A DNA stretch of 64,000 bases. It comes from Chamaecrista fasciculata (lineage: Eukaryota; Streptophyta; Magnoliopsida; Fabales; Fabaceae). Shown one piece after another: positions 27,601 through 40,833 of the stretch. The stretch covers positions 157,578-221,577 of the forward strand of contig QANZ01027344.1 in assembly GCA_003254925.1 (NCBI GenBank), written 5' to 3'. The position numbers and the translations under genes are program-made. The notes below the pieces were generated by a model. The model saw nothing but the letters and a program-made list of their open reading frames with translations. It did no database searches and was not told where the DNA came from. How positions within the stretch are numbered: position 1 is the stretch's first letter; every line of letters begins with the position of its first letter.

Positions 27601-30199
27601 TGCTCCCAGTCAAATATAACAAACTGTACAAAGTAACTTAAAATCTAAATCCGGAGACCGGCAAATCTATGGTATTTTAAATATTTCTCTCTGACCAATT
27701 TAGGAACATGAAAATTTGTCTATCATGTTAGAATCACATTAATTCTTTGATTAATGTTTGATTTGTAAACGCATACCTCAACGATTTGGGCTTTGAAATG
27801 GTCTTATCATTCAAGAAGACAAAAGTCCAGAAAGCAGGTCATAGGCAATAATAATATAGAAAATTAGAAACTTTTAACATTAAAGTCCAACAACCAGGTT
27901 TGGAGTGACTTACGCTTACCAAAAGCCCCTCCATGGGTCACCCAAATATTTGCAATAACACAATAATTCTACATTGAACCTCAAGAAATTAAAATAAAAA
28001 TATAATCTGTTAATTATTAAGTAACTCAAGCTTTAATTTACACGATATATTGTCATCAAGTCATTATATTGTAACAGTGCGTACAAAAAAATCAGAAATA
28101 AATAAAATACCTGCATCATACGCATGTCAAAACGCCCAACAAATACAGTTACCGATACCAGGAGGTCAAATACGGTTTTAAATAAATCAGCTGATGTTCT
28201 GCATCATCAGTATGGAGAGCATGTAAGCAACTAACTCAAGATCACATTCAATACCACCTAAATAAATAAAAGAAAATAAGTAGGAAAGAACAAATATTGA
28301 ATGCCTACCCTGAATACCAAGGAACCATGTCCAAGAAATCAGGCTTCATATGCTTCATTTTCAACTTTTCACATTCTTTTACTGGTAAATGATGAGAAAG
28401 AGCCCACCTGGTAATTTTTCAGACATAAAAACATGGCTATGAAGTGAAATAGTGAAAATTATACATATATGATGTAATATGAAATTTTAACGCTACCCAG
28501 TAAAATGAGTGACCTAATGTCTTGTTTTAAAAAATAATTTTACTGTTTGGGAAACTAACAATCTAACATCAATTGTGCCTTCAACTAGATAAACTATTAT
28601 TACATTATTATCTATTAGTCTAGGTCGCATAGGATTCCTTTTTCAGATGATAATAAAAATGGATCGCCAACAACTTAATACTTGTGTAAGAAAAATCACT
28701 GCAGTTGTTTTGTCCTCTTTAGTCTTATTTTGAAGTCACAATAACAGGGTATCAGAGACAGCACACATAAGGAAAAAGGGAAAAATACTCTTTCTCAGAC
28801 AGCATTTTGCCATTTTCTTATTTTGAAAAAGGATCTTTTCAATTAAAAATTGAAAGTCTTTTTTTTTTTTCTGTTTGAAGGAATGTTCAACTAAAATTCA
28901 AAATCAAAAGAATGTTATGATATTTATTTCAAAAAAAAGAAATTAGTAGACTATAATATCAACTATGAACAACTTACCCTGTTGACCTTTCAACTACATA
29001 ATTTGCAATGTAAAGTCCAATAAACGTAGCCCAAAGTGAGTAGATAGGAGATATTTCATCCGACGAACCAGGGCATGAGCCATTGCAAGCTAACTGAAAC
29101 AACAATAGAATATACTCGCACTAAGTAGAATGAACCAGATTTGACTTAGCTTAAATATATGTTATCAATAACATTTTCTATATGTTCAATAGTATTATTA
29201 AGTTACCTCGCCATAAATAACCCACTTAGCCAAGAGAGGATAATCACTTGCTGATCCAACTGGAGCAAACCAAGAAGAGCAGACTTGATCCTTTAACTCA
29301 TTCATCCTAAGAAAATTTGCAAGCCATACATTTCTCTCTTCTTGACTCCAGAAAGCAAACCCTTTATAATTTCTTCGGTTGAGTTGTCTTTCTCTCAAGA
29401 TGGCACGATTACCACAGTGACTATAAAATACACAGCATGCCACACTAAGTACCTATTAGAAAACAAGGCATCAGAACAGCATTGACGTTTAAAAAAATTA
29501 AAAAGATATAGTAAATCAAACTTACAGCACAGTTTTGAAAAATGGTCAAGATCTCCGGTCTTTTTCCAGCCACGCGAGAAACAAGGCCAACATACCAAAG
29601 GCCAAGGAATAAAATGTGGAAGACAATAAGAAACAAAATAGAAGATACATAAATCGTCAGAAACAAAGAGAGATTCATCCTCATATCCACCCCCATCGAC
29701 TGAAAACTAGGAAGATGATACACGGCTGCCACTAAAATCCATCCTATGTACCTGCAGAGCAGATACCAACTGATTACTGATTCCCTTAGTTAAATGTTTT
29801 TAAACATATAAAATAACATTTAAACATTAACAATAATACATTTGTTAAGGAGAGTCCAAGAGTAAAATAACAATGACTCAGGGTAAAGAAAGAAACTCAC
29901 CATCGACTGAAATTTGAATAGCTTGGTTGGATAGTCTTCCCTACAAATGGTGATGAAAAGAAATAAAAGAACCCAAATAGACAGGCATACATAGACCACC
30001 ATTTAACGTTGTTGTCTAATTTCTCTACAAGAGTATGGATATTGTCAGATGAGATAAAGAAAAGGCAACCCACAGCAACAGCAATGACAGCATGACGGGA
30101 ATGCTCATGTGGGTAAGGATAAGTGTCGGTTAGAATAGTTCTAACCCTCTCCATTTTGAGCGTGTCAAGAAAGCCAGCAGACTGCTTATCAGAGCTCAT
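21601..30199 (-). CDS. Multi-pass membrane calcineurin-like metallophosphoesterase
   Basis: Fifteen minus-strand exons join with closed phase to 1016 aa: 29901-30199, 29526-29751, 29207-29452, 28978-29093, 28309-28407, 28111-28198, 27195-27424, 26384-26565, 25967-26166, 23914-24246, 23682-23783, 23181-23478, 22571-22719, 22199-22483, 21601-21798. Several hydrophobic helices precede the catalytic domain and about four follow it, so the phosphoesterase is membrane-anchored. Metal-binding motifs are present: Asp391 and Asp394 in ADTGDGG, GGDLA (Asp433), GNHD (493-496), THEP (His574) and GDLHH (610-614). The family is plant calcineurin-like phosphoesterases of the At4g23000 type (from memory); the substrate is unknown. 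The start is the ATG at 30199; TTG-initiated extension is unlikely. Intron 9 carries a partial copy of exon 10 and an LTR-like segment. Confidence 0.9.
24354..24480 (-). pseudogene. Partial tandem copy of exon 10 acceptor region
   Basis: This intronic segment repeats 24212-24340 with scattered changes. It covers the start of exon 10 (codons for VQEDDSVI.MT) and the intron sequence beside it. In the functional copy the acceptor reads ATTAAG|GTTCAA; in the duplicate the same place reads ATTACGGTTCAA, so the AG is gone and the copy should not be spliced. Confidence 0.8.
24523..25010 (+). mobile_element. LTR-like segment in intron 9 (possible solo LTR)
   Basis: It begins TGTTATATTTTTGGGAACA after an AT repeat, has a promoter-like CTATATATAGCTG at 24790, and an AATAAAA signal near 24851 before a CT-rich stretch, an order expected of a Copia-type LTR. 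The right end runs into a (TA)n tract (25010-25035) and lacks a clear CA end, so the call is tentative. No internal retrotransposon coding sequence is present. Confidence 0.35.
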
Positions 30200-31600
30200 T
30201 CCTCTCTTCAAAATGAGACTACTTTCAGTGTGTTACAATTATTGTAATGGTATTCACTTCAGGAGCTAGCTCCAGAATTCTCTACATAATGAAAATAGTA
30301 ATGTTAGTATTAGATATAACTGATAAGTTTTGGCCAAATATATATATATATAACTGATAAGTGCATCACATCCAGTTGACCCCAACAGCAACAATAATTC
30401 CACAAGGTAAGTAAACTGGTTATTCAACATTCACTTTAAGTGTCTGGAAAAGCACCTTACACAGAACAATGTAGAAAATTAACACGATGAACAAAACGTG
30501 TTCATTGCAATTATTCAGGGCTTACTATGTATCCTTACACAAATTCGACTGAAATTCCTTCCGGGGAATATTTTCCACCATTTAAGGAATATCTAGAATC
30601 CTATTCACTGCCAATATTATAACAAATCATCGCAACTTATTTTTGTATTTCCTTTCATTCTCGTCTTGAATTATTCGGACTTCCATGTTGTAGCATTTGT
30701 GTCTATATTAACGGTTTACGCTTCACGCCATGCCCCCTCATCTGCTACAGTAAACCCCCTATTCCTGAGAGCTTCATTAGTTCATTTTTTTTAAAATGTG
30801 AAATTAATGTCTATCCCTGTATGAGTCTCAACAAACTGAAACTAGTTTTTTAAACTGATAATCCTCAAACACAAAAGAAAATAGCAATAAAGTGGCTTTT
30901 GAGCTCACATCGTGGGAAAAGTGGAAAAGGTATATAATGGTTGATATAACAAGTAACGACATAGTGGAGCTCGTAATTATTAAACTATGCGTGAGACATG
31001 ATAAGCAACGGTTAAGAAAACCACAATTTGCTATCATATTGAGCAGTTATGACTTAACTGAACTTTTATAGAATATTTTTCTAGTTGAATCAGTGAGATT
31101 CAGTAAGGATTAAGGAAACGAATCCCTAGTTTGTTTTGGGAAACGAAATCTTCAAAGCACAGAGATACTACATTGACGATCAGCGATCTTATATAACAAA
31201 CAACGAAAGAAGAAGCAGCGATAATAAAAACCACGAAACACAAGACCAACAAGAAAATATCCAAATCATTATTGATCACTCACACGAACAGATAGGCGAT
31301 TCGAAATGAGGGAAGAAGAAATGGAAAATCGTGAATGTGGGAACAATGTTGGAATCTCAGAATTTCTGCGACGAACATCATAACAATGGCATTTTCCTTC
31401 TTGAATCGAGAGCACATTCCATTACTTCATTCCCCGAAGACAGAACAAACGGAAAAACTCATTTCTGAAAATCATGCAATTTTCATGAGAGATTGGCTCA
31501 GATATACGAGAACTGAAATTTCTGCAGCTTCATTCCACGTCTGTAAAATCTCGCGCTATTTGGGACTCGTGTATCGGTTACGAGACCGTTAGTTAGATTT
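30200..31600 (-). promoter_or_regulatory. Upstream region of phosphoesterase gene, possible leader intron
   Basis: The start codon at 30199 is preceded within about 40 bases (minus strand) by a segment that could follow an untranslated-exon acceptor, and a purine-rich stretch at 31140-31330 could be the untranslated first exon. This is inference; no protein-coding exon was recognised here. Confidence 0.3.
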
Positions 31601-34600
31601 GGACTTTGGCAACCATAGGTGTTGGACCTGTAATGAACAATTTTCACAATGGACGGCACTTTTTGTTGTTGCTATAGGCCCAATTTACCAAAAGTATAGA
31701 CCCGGAAGAATACCACTGTAGTTTTTTTTTTTTCATTATTTAAATATTATATTATCTTATTTATTAAAGAATAATATGTAATGTAATTTATGATATAAAT
31801 AATTAAATATATACTAGTGAACTTAATTTGTATGTCTTGAAGATATGCAAAAGATAATTTTAAAATTTTAAAAAAGTATCTATTGTTGAAAATTTTTCTA
31901 TCTTTAGTATACCTTAAATAATAAAAAGTAAATTATTAGATGTTTTTTTTATTTTCATGATAACTTTTTACTATATGTAAAAGATTATTTATTCGATGTA
32001 GACCGCATGTATAGAAAGGATTTTGTTGGTGTAATTAAGCAATATACATTTTCAGTGATCTTTATACACCTGAATGGATTAATCTCTGATTGTGAAGTAG
32101 AAGATATCAAGTACTTATTTTAGTATACTACATGTTTCGGTAAATCAATGATCAAATAATTTTTTTAGTTTTTAAATATTTAATTTCAACGTCTAATTTT
32201 ATTTAAAAATATGATTTCTCAAATAAATAATATTTTATAAATTTATACTGTTTTGATTATTCTCTGTTGGAATTATTATGATTGAGATAAAAATTAAAAA
32301 CTCCTCGTGTACTTTTTTCATCATTAATTCATAAAGTAAATAAATTTTGTTATGCGGAGTAATTGCAAAGAAAAGATAACGGTGAAATTGATCACTACTA
32401 CTGACATACTACTCTATATTTAGCCGCTGTCCAAAGTCCTAACGTAATCTTAGACATTAATTATGCATCAAATATGTCTTAAAAGCAATTAATGATCAAA
32501 GTAATTAATAACTCCTTGGATAATAATGGAGTGACAATAAATAAGATCCTTGGATGCCTGTTGGTCAACATTCTATCCATATATTCATGCGCTTAATTCT
32601 CATCGTAATAACAAAACAACTTAATTAAGTATAGTCAAATAAGGCAAAATAATGATTTAATCAAATTTCATAACCATAATTAAAAAAGAGCTAGTAGCAT
32701 GCCATAGTTAAAACTTGTTAAAAATGGGTTAAAATGCACAAAATCATTTTTTTCTTTATCTAGTATATATTTGAAGCTATGTCTCAATTAATCTGAATTC
32801 GACTCACATTACGCACATAACTACAATTAAGAAAGTCATAACTATATTCATATTGTCTTAAACTCAAAACTTTACTTTAAGAAATATTAAGGGGCTTACT
32901 ATCATGATCAACCTCTTGTAGTTACCCAAAAATTTTTAACTTTAGTTAATGTACAAGAAAAAAAAATCTCTTAAGATTTTTTTAAAAAAATGATAAAAGA
33001 CCTCCTAAATTTTTTATTTTGTTTGAACAACTTTTTTTATTCAAATTTTCATCGAAAATAATTATTTATTATATATCTTAATTTAAGGATCCATTTAGTA
33101 CTAAACACACACATATATATATAAAGGTATATAAACTATATAACTCATATTTAATTTAGGTTTAGAAAATACATCAAATACAAAGTGCTGGACCAAAAAG
33201 AAGGAAATGCTGGGGTAAGGATCTAAACTTTTTTTTTTTTTTGGNNNNNNNNNNNNNNNNNNNNNNNNNNCTTGATCTCTTTGGTTAATACAAGAGGCTA
33301 CGGGTTCGAACCTGGTACCTTCACTTCGGCGAAACATATATATATACTAGGGGTTTTGCGTGTTCTAACGGGCACATAAATATTAGGGATCAAAATAAAA
33401 TTGATAGTAAACATTATGGACCCAAGTGATGAGGTTTTGGCCTACAAAAAAGAGGGGCACAACCCACGTTCTCAACCCACTTTCTAGTTTTTTTTATTTA
33501 ATTTATAATTATAATATGAATAATTATATACTTTTTGATTGGTTAATTAAAGTTTAGCCTAAAGTTAAAAAAGGAGGACAACCAGAAAAGGGATAGAGCC
33601 ATATAATATAAGATATATAATAATAATTATTAATTAATGTCACAAAAAATAATATACAATATAGACTAACTTGCATGTTAATAGTTATTCAAGAAAAAAA
33701 AGTTAATAATCAAAATTCAAAAGTAATGTACTACTTAAATAGAACCAATAATGATTTAATGCAATCTACATTGTCGAGCTGCACTCTAAGAATATCCCAA
33801 TTTGATATTTTAGAATTAACATTGTTGGTGGAGCTTTAATTATTTATTACTTACATAAATCTAAATGAGATTAATTTTTTTAAAACCATTACACCGATAA
33901 ACTAAAAAAATCATAATTTAAAAAAAATAGAAAGAAACAAGTCAACAATAATTTAAAAAGTGATTTTAGATATCGACAAACTATAGGTTACCTTTTTTTT
34001 TTTGGCCAAACACACTATAGATTATCATATATATTGATTTTCAGCTAAATCTAATTTAAAACTTCAGGCCAAAAAAAAAATTAAAACTACAAGTAAATAT
34101 TTGGTATATATCTATATCTATTTTGAATTAAAGCTTTCACCATTTTTTAAAATTATTAATAATCAAATGGATTTTTGTCAGGCTAACTCATACGCTTAAT
34201 TTTTACTTTGTTTCTTTTAAATTTAAATATTATTGAATAATCTAAAGTACTACTTAAATCTCTATATAGATTTAAATATTAAAAGTCAAACGACTAACTA
34301 AATCTGCTAATTATATATTTCCATAATTTTATTTTTCTTATATCTATTGTTAATTTTAATCAAATCAAAATATTGTTCTATGTTACTTTATTATTCTATT
34401 AATAATCTCTCTTGCTTAGATTAATTATAAAACGCACCAAATTCATACACTGATCACAAAGATTTAGTTGCATATGCACTAACTTCTTCAAAAAGTAAAA
34501 CTGCAACAAAATTTACCTGAAGTGGTAAATTATTAGATAGTACTTGCATGATGCAGCCTGATACAGATACGATGCCGAGGAAATTTCACTTCACATCTCG

Positions 34601-35161
34601 TTGATTTTCATGTCATAACTTCTCATCCAGTTACAGACTTCCAGTGAAACTGTAAAAGAATAATGTGATCACATACTGACGTGAGGGCTAAATGAAAAAT
34701 AAAAAATAAAAATTGAAATTCAAAATTCAAAAATAAAAAAACAAATTCATAAATCAGAGAAAATATCCACTAGAATCAGAAGACGAAGGCAAGGCAAGCT
34801 GGCGGCGTATCCTCGAGAGAGAAGCGAAGAGTGTAATATGTATATCCCCTCGTGAATAGATCCAACGGTTGAGATCGAAGCCAATCACTTAATCTGACGG
34901 CTAGCAAAACAACCTCGTTTACGAGGGGAACTCATGAAATCCTTCATCCTCTCAACAGAATAAATCACCCTCTCTGACCCTTACAGCGATCTCTTCTTTC
35001 TCTTTCACTCTCGCTCTCTGAAAACCTCAGATTCAAGCTTTCTCTCTCAGAAAAACGAAGAAGCAGGTTTTCTTTCATTCGCTCTTGGCGTTTGGTAATT
35101 GAATCTGCGATATTCATAATTAGAAAGAGGGAACAAGTAATTATAAACTATTAATTGAGAG
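31600..35161. other. Gene-poor AT-rich spacer with a sequence gap
   Basis: Very AT-rich (poly-A/T tracts, TA runs) without a supported gene. A 26-N gap lies at 33245-33270. Just after it, CTACGGGTTCGAACCTGG resembles a tRNA or SINE B box. The last 250 bases (34914-35161) are a CT-rich leader-like region before RBP47. Confidence 0.45.
33271..33330 (+). repeat. tRNA-like B-box segment beside the gap
   Basis: GGGTTCGAACCTGG at about 33302-33315 fits a pol III B box, and TTTGGTTAATACAAGAGG precedes it. The upstream half that would hold an A box lies in or beyond the N gap, so a SINE fragment is likelier than a tRNA gene but cannot be shown. Confidence 0.3.
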
Positions 35162-38100
35162 ATGCAATCAAACGGCTCGGATTCGCAGCAACAACAGCAA
35201 CAACAAACGGAGCAGAACCAACGGCCGACGCCGACGGCGACGCCTCCGCCGCCGCAGCCAGTGGCTCTGCCGCAACAGTGGATGCCGATGCAATACCCTG
35301 CGGCGGCGATGGTAATGCAGCATCACATATTGCCGCCTCAACATTACGCGCCGCCGCCACCGCAACCCTATATGCCTTACCATCAGTACCAGCAGTTACC
35401 GCATGTCCCTCACCCTCAACAACAACAACAGCATCAGCATCAGGGATCCAACGGCGGCGAGAACAAGACGATTTGGGTCGGCGATTTACATCATTGGATG
35501 GATGAGAATTATCTCCATCGCTGCTTCGCTTCCACGGGAGAGGTCCTATTTAATTTTCGTTCTTATCTGTTTTTTTATTTTTAATTTAATTTAGTTTTTT
35601 CGTATTGGAAGCTCAGGAACTTTCTAATTCGGGAATAGATGATTTTGATTGTTGGTTTCCTGTTTCTATGTTATAATGTACAATGAGGCGGGTACTGGTA
35701 TGGTTGATCTAGGTTATGTTTGTGACGTCGGAAGCAGGGGGATATATTTGTTTTTGTTCTTGATAATTCAATATCTAAATAGGTTATGAAAATTGTTCAG
35801 AAATTGCTGTGACTGTTTTTACTTTTTGTTGTTGTATAAACTGAAAGGTCTCTGGTTGATATTTAGCGTACCAGTGGGTGTCACACTGTGTATTATCTGG
35901 ATAAAATAAGCCAGGGTAGGGGCAGGTTAGTAATTATGATGGAATTATAGGATGTGGTTAGTAATGGAAATCATTCCGTATATGGTAGGGAATTAATTAT
36001 GGATTGAATAATGTGAATGGAATTCTGGATGAAAACTACAAGCTTTCCTTATCAATAAGGAAGTTCAAAACTGAGTGGATGAAAGGGACTTGGATAGTAT
36101 AGGATGTTTAAGTCCACATCGTATAATATGTGATGTGGGATGGAACACTCAGATGTTTTGTTTCTCTTTTTCTAGTGGGAAAATGTTTTAATTGTTATTG
36201 TTGTTTTTAATGATTAACTTTTGAGAAAGGATTTCAAAAATCACTTGAGTCTCAGAGGAAAATGTAATATTTTGAACTTCAATATTCCTGTATTGACAGA
36301 AATTGTATCACGAGAGATATAATGTTCTGTTCTATTGGATTTCTCTCCAACCAAGCAAAGTAGAAAAGTTCAGCCATTTCCTTTTTTGTGTCTTCTCTCT
36401 CAATTAGCACTAATTGAAAACCCAATCCACTCGTTACCTCTCTCTGTGATGTCACTTTCTGACTTCTTACCAGGTGCACTAACACTTGACCTAGTAATGG
36501 ATTTCATTTTCTGGTTCTATATATTCCAACTTCTCTCTCTGTCTCTCTCTGAAAATTGATATTACTCTCAATTTCTTTGCCACCCAATTGACTGAGAAAA
36601 TATAATATTAATTTAAAAAGGTTTCTTATAGCAGAAAATTGTTCCATGCATGCATTTTGAATTACTTCAGATAGATCAATGAAAAATTGACCAATTATCG
36701 ATTCTAACAGTCTTACATTTTTCTAGATTTCCTCCATTAAGGTTATTCGCAATAAGCAGAGTGGTCTATCAGAGGGTTATGGGTTTGTGGAATTCTATTC
36801 ACATGCCACGGCTGAGAACGTTTTGCAGAATTATGCTGCCATTTTGATGCCTAACACAGAGCAACCTTTCCGCTTGAACTGGGCAACATTTAGCACAGGA
36901 GACAAGCGCTCAGATAATGCTCCTGATCTTTCTATTTTTGTAGGAGATTTAGCTGCAGATGTTACGGATAGCTTGTTGCATGAAACTTTTGCTAGTAGAT
37001 ATCCTTCTGTTAAAGCTGCAAAAGTTGTTTTTGATGCAACTACTGGTCGTTCAAAGGGTTATGGTTTCGTCAGGTTTGGAGATGATAATGAGAGGTCACA
37101 GGCTATGACTGAAATGAATGGTGTTTATTGTTCTAGCAGGCCCATGCGTATTGGTGCTGCAACTCCAAGGAAATCATCTGGCTATCAACAAGGTATCAAA
37201 AACCAAATCACATTCCTTGCTTCTTGTATCTGAAACTTTGGTTATTAACAGGAAAAATGAAAAAGACACTAAACATCCCACTGAAAGAATATGCTTCAAC
37301 ATATTCCTGTTTTAACTTAATTTATCTTAGATTCTGCATTGTAATTTGATGGATGAAAACAGCAGTCTCTTATGGCTTAGCCTATGTTTTAATTTAACAA
37401 ACGGGCATGCAGCCATGTCTTTGCAGATGAATGAATTCATTGAAATGACAAAATCAACAACTCTTATTATGTCTTCCAGAGTGGTAAAATGAATATTAAG
37501 TTTGTACTTTGTAGTTGGTTAACTTGGCTTTTGTAAATTGACTTTAATTATGTAAGGTGGATTCAAGCTTGAAATATCAAATAATGAAATTCCATCTGAT
37601 TACAAATTTCTCTAAGGATGTCTTTAGTATAGAATCATCTCTCAATTATAACTTTTCTGCCTGTTTTTTTTTTTTTTTTTTTTTTNTTTTTTTTTTTTCT
37701 CTTTTGTGTAGGAGGCCATGCGTCAAATGGAACATCCAGCCAATCTGAATCAGATTCGACAAACACAACTGTGAGTTATCCAGCTATTTTGTTAGTTCAG
37801 CTTTCTTGGCATTGTCACTACTCTTCTATGGCTAACCCGTTATACATTGTAGATATTTGTTGGAGGACTCGACCCTAATGTTACAGATGATGATCTTAGG
37901 CAACCATTCTCCCAGTACGGTGAGATAGTCTCTGTTAAGATACCTGTTGGAAAGGGATGTGGTTTTGTACAATTTGCAAACAGGTGACCTCTCTATTTTG
38001 TGCATACTCACGAGTATTCTTTACTATTCTTGACAATTCATTTTCATTCTGAACTTTTTTCTTTTTTTTTTTCTAGAAATAATGCCGAAGAGGCCCTGCA

Positions 38101-39103
38101 GAAGCTGAGTGGGACAATGATTGGGAAACAAACAGTTCGTCTTTCTTGGGGCCGCAATCCAGCAAACAAGCAGGCATTTCTCTATCTCTCTCACATTCTT
38201 TTTTTTTTTTGGCCTGATCTCTCTCACATTCTTTGTCTACACATTGTTTGCAAGTTTTCACTTTTTAAAGTCCTTCTCATAAATATCTATAGTGGAAAGT
38301 TTTATGTTTTTTTCCAAGTAGTAGTGGGAAGGTACTTGACTCCTTCTATTATTTTTTTTTTATTTTAATATTTCATAATAAAATTAATTTTGACCAACCA
38401 AAACACTCCTCATGCATATATATAGATAGTATAGATATAGATATAGATAATAGTATAGATATAGATATAAATAGGTGCATGTTTTGGATTTTTTTCAAGA
38501 CTAAAAATACACAAAATTTCTCTGAACTTCAGTCATTTTCAGAAAAAAGTTAAACTTTAAAAAGTGATGGAAGACCTTCTAAATTTATGATTTTGTGCAA
38601 ATAAGATTTTCATTAAAAAATCAAGTTTCTTTTTAATTTTGTAATTGTTATCTCATTCTTACATAGATTTGAACTTAAAATTAAATATTTTTGTATTCAA
38701 TAATAGCCAACAAACTATAAAAATTGCTTTTTTTTATGAAGATCTCAACTAATGATTTTATTTACACAAAATCAAAAGTTCAAGTAAATTGATTTTTTGT
38801 ACAATAACTAAAGTGTATGATGTTTTATGCATTTTAGCTTCTTTCTTTTTTTTTTCTTAAAACCATTTCAAGTTTAAATACGAATTGATCTTCTTGGGTG
38901 GTTTCACTAAATTGAATATTTACCTTGATGGCTTGCAGTTTAGAATGGACTTTGGCAACCCCTGGAATGGTGGGGCGTATTATGGAGGCCCAGTTTATGA
39001 TGGTTATGGATATGCCTTGCCTTCTCCTCATGACCCAAGCATATATGCTGCTGCATATGGGGCTTATCCCGTATATGGAGGCCATCAACAACAAGTAAGC
39101 TGA
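35162..39103 (+). CDS. RBP47: RBP47-type RNA-binding protein, three RRMs
   Basis: Six exons (35162-35542, 36727-37192, 37712-37770, 37853-37983, 38077-38173, 38939-39103) join to 432 aa. The N-terminal 100 residues are Gln/Pro/His-rich and low-complexity. Three RNA-recognition motifs follow: RRM1 (about 102-181; RNP2 TIWVGDL, RNP1 EGYGFVEF), RRM2 (about 195-275; SIFVGDL, KGYGFVRF) and RRM3 (about 301-372; TIFVGGL, GCGFVQF). The tail ends YPVYGGHQQQVS, which I know from RBP47 proteins. These bind poly(U)/poly(A) RNA and enter stress granules; the Q-rich tract likely helps condensation. Introns are U-rich, with one N in a poly-T run at 37686. The last intron (38174-38938) appears to use a GC donor (CAG|GCATTT), since no GT fits the conserved NKQ junction. 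Confidence 0.93.
38425..38475. repeat. (TATAGA)n-like microsatellite in RBP47 last intron
   Basis: An imperfect run of ATAGATATAGATATAGATAA units. It is intronic, with no other role seen. Confidence 0.7.
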
Positions 39104-40256
39104 ATGGAGTGCTGGAGTATTAGTAGCTATCACAACAGCATCACGCTTGAATGCTTGATTGGGGAGTTTAAATTCTCTCCCTTGTAACTTGCTTGATCTG
39201 TTAAGTGCTCAAGAATCCCTCCTTATTCTGGAGTGGAGTTGAATTTTGACAACCTGAGGTAGCAAACTAGGGATTCAATTGATAAATTTGTTTAGACAGA
39301 CACATAGGAGTAATGACCAACTTAAACTTGTTTATTGGAATAATTTATCTTAACAATGCTTACTTGTGTGTGCTTGCTTGCATTTATTTCGGTTTTAGAT
39401 TTCATTTATTTTATTGAGTTCTATCAACCTTTTTTTTTTTTTGTCTATATGTTCTTTGAAATTTGGTTTTGACTAATTTGAATTCAACATGTATTATATA
39501 TATTTAGTTATGATAGAATAGTCTCTCAATAAAAATAATTTCATTCACAAAGTCGTAAACTGGAAATCTTATTCAAGTGATATCAAATCATTTATCACTT
39601 TATCTATTTACCCTTTTAAGTTTTAATCCTTTGATTGATTGCATGTGTATTCACCCCAATGAAATTTCATTCTGTTGGTATAACCCACAGAAAGTCAAGT
39701 TTTCAAGAGTTTAGCTCTTTAACTATGCAGAAATAATTTCTTTTGGTCATATAGTTATATAGCTCAACACTAGAAAAGTCAAGTCAATGTTAAGAAATTG
39801 AGCACTCGATATTTTCACAACCTTTGTATGTTTGTATAATGCATTTGCTTTTTTCACAAATTTTGTTGAAATTTGGTATCAATTTTAATTTTATATCAAA
39901 CCAATGATTTTAATTAATCATTTGCTTTTTATTAGCAAAGTATTGTAATGCAAACGTTTATAAAATATGTTTTATCCTTTATTAGTTTATTTTATGACTT
40001 CATACATTTAAAAAAAAAAACCTCCTTATTAACTCTCCTACAATTTAGGAGATAGTAATACCAAGTGAAATTCTTCGATCACTGTTCCTATGTGGTTCTT
40101 TATCTCTAATGTCCTCCATTTTTGTGGCTAATTACTTTTATCACTAATAATTTTTCATATTACTATTATTATTTGATGCAAAAAGTATCCAACGGTTGCA
40201 ATTATTCCAGATGCCATATGACAGTCCAGAGAAGGCCAAAAATATACCGTGGGAGC
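39104..40256. other. RBP47 3' flank
   Basis: The first 250 bases or so are the probable 3' UTR of RBP47. The rest is AT-rich spacer with poly-T and poly-A runs. No gene or clear element was seen. Confidence 0.4.
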
Positions 40257-40808
40257 TAGGATTGTTCATTGGGTTGGGCCAATCAGCTAACCCAACCCAC
40301 TAGTTTGGGTTGGGCTGGCGGGTTGGTTTGAGTTCAAAAAGTTGAGCCCGCTGTGGTTTGGGTTGGGCTACGGGTTTCAAGATTTTGAACCCCCTCAACC
40401 CAACCCAACCCGCCAGCCTGCAAAAACATTAAATAAAAAGTGATTAATTTTTTATTTAGTTAAAATTATATTTAATATCACAAATAATATTATTTTTACA
40501 ATTTGGTCAATTAATAAGTTTTTATTCTCAATTTAGTCCATAAAAAACAAATTGTGAAGGACCAAATTAAAGAAAAAAAATTTAAGAGGGACCAAATTTT
40601 TTATAAATAAATATATAAAAAATAAAAAAAAATTAGTATGGGCCAACCCGCCAACCCAACCCAAACCAACCCGCCATTGTTTGGTTTGGGTTGGTTTGGA
40701 TTGACTCAATTATTTTCTTTAACCCAATCCAACTCAACCCGCCAAATATTTGTGAGCCCGAACCAACCCGCCCTAAACCCAACCCAACCCAGCCCGTGAA
40801 CACCCCTA
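40257..40808. mobile_element. hAT-like MITE with CAACCC-rich arms, copy 1
   Basis: The termini TAGGATTGTTCA and TGAACACCCCTA are inverted repeats, and the arms are saturated with 'aacccaaccc / gggttgggtt'. Flanks GTGGGAGC (40249-40256) and GTAGGAGC (40809-40816) match at 7 of 8 positions, fitting the 8-bp duplication of hAT elements. Repeated CCCGCCAACCC words create spurious Asn/Pro-rich reading frames. Confidence 0.75.
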
Positions 40809-40833
40809 GTAGGAGCACAAACAAGGGGCTAGC

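Noticed and set aside
31335..31592. 85-aa frame upstream of the phosphoesterase gene
   Set aside because: No recognisable domain and no conserved context; it probably lies in promoter or leader sequence of the minus-strand gene.
35151..35505. Ala-rich frames on both strands over the RBP47 first exon
   Set aside because: They arise from CAA/GCC-rich codons of the Gln/Pro tract in other frames.
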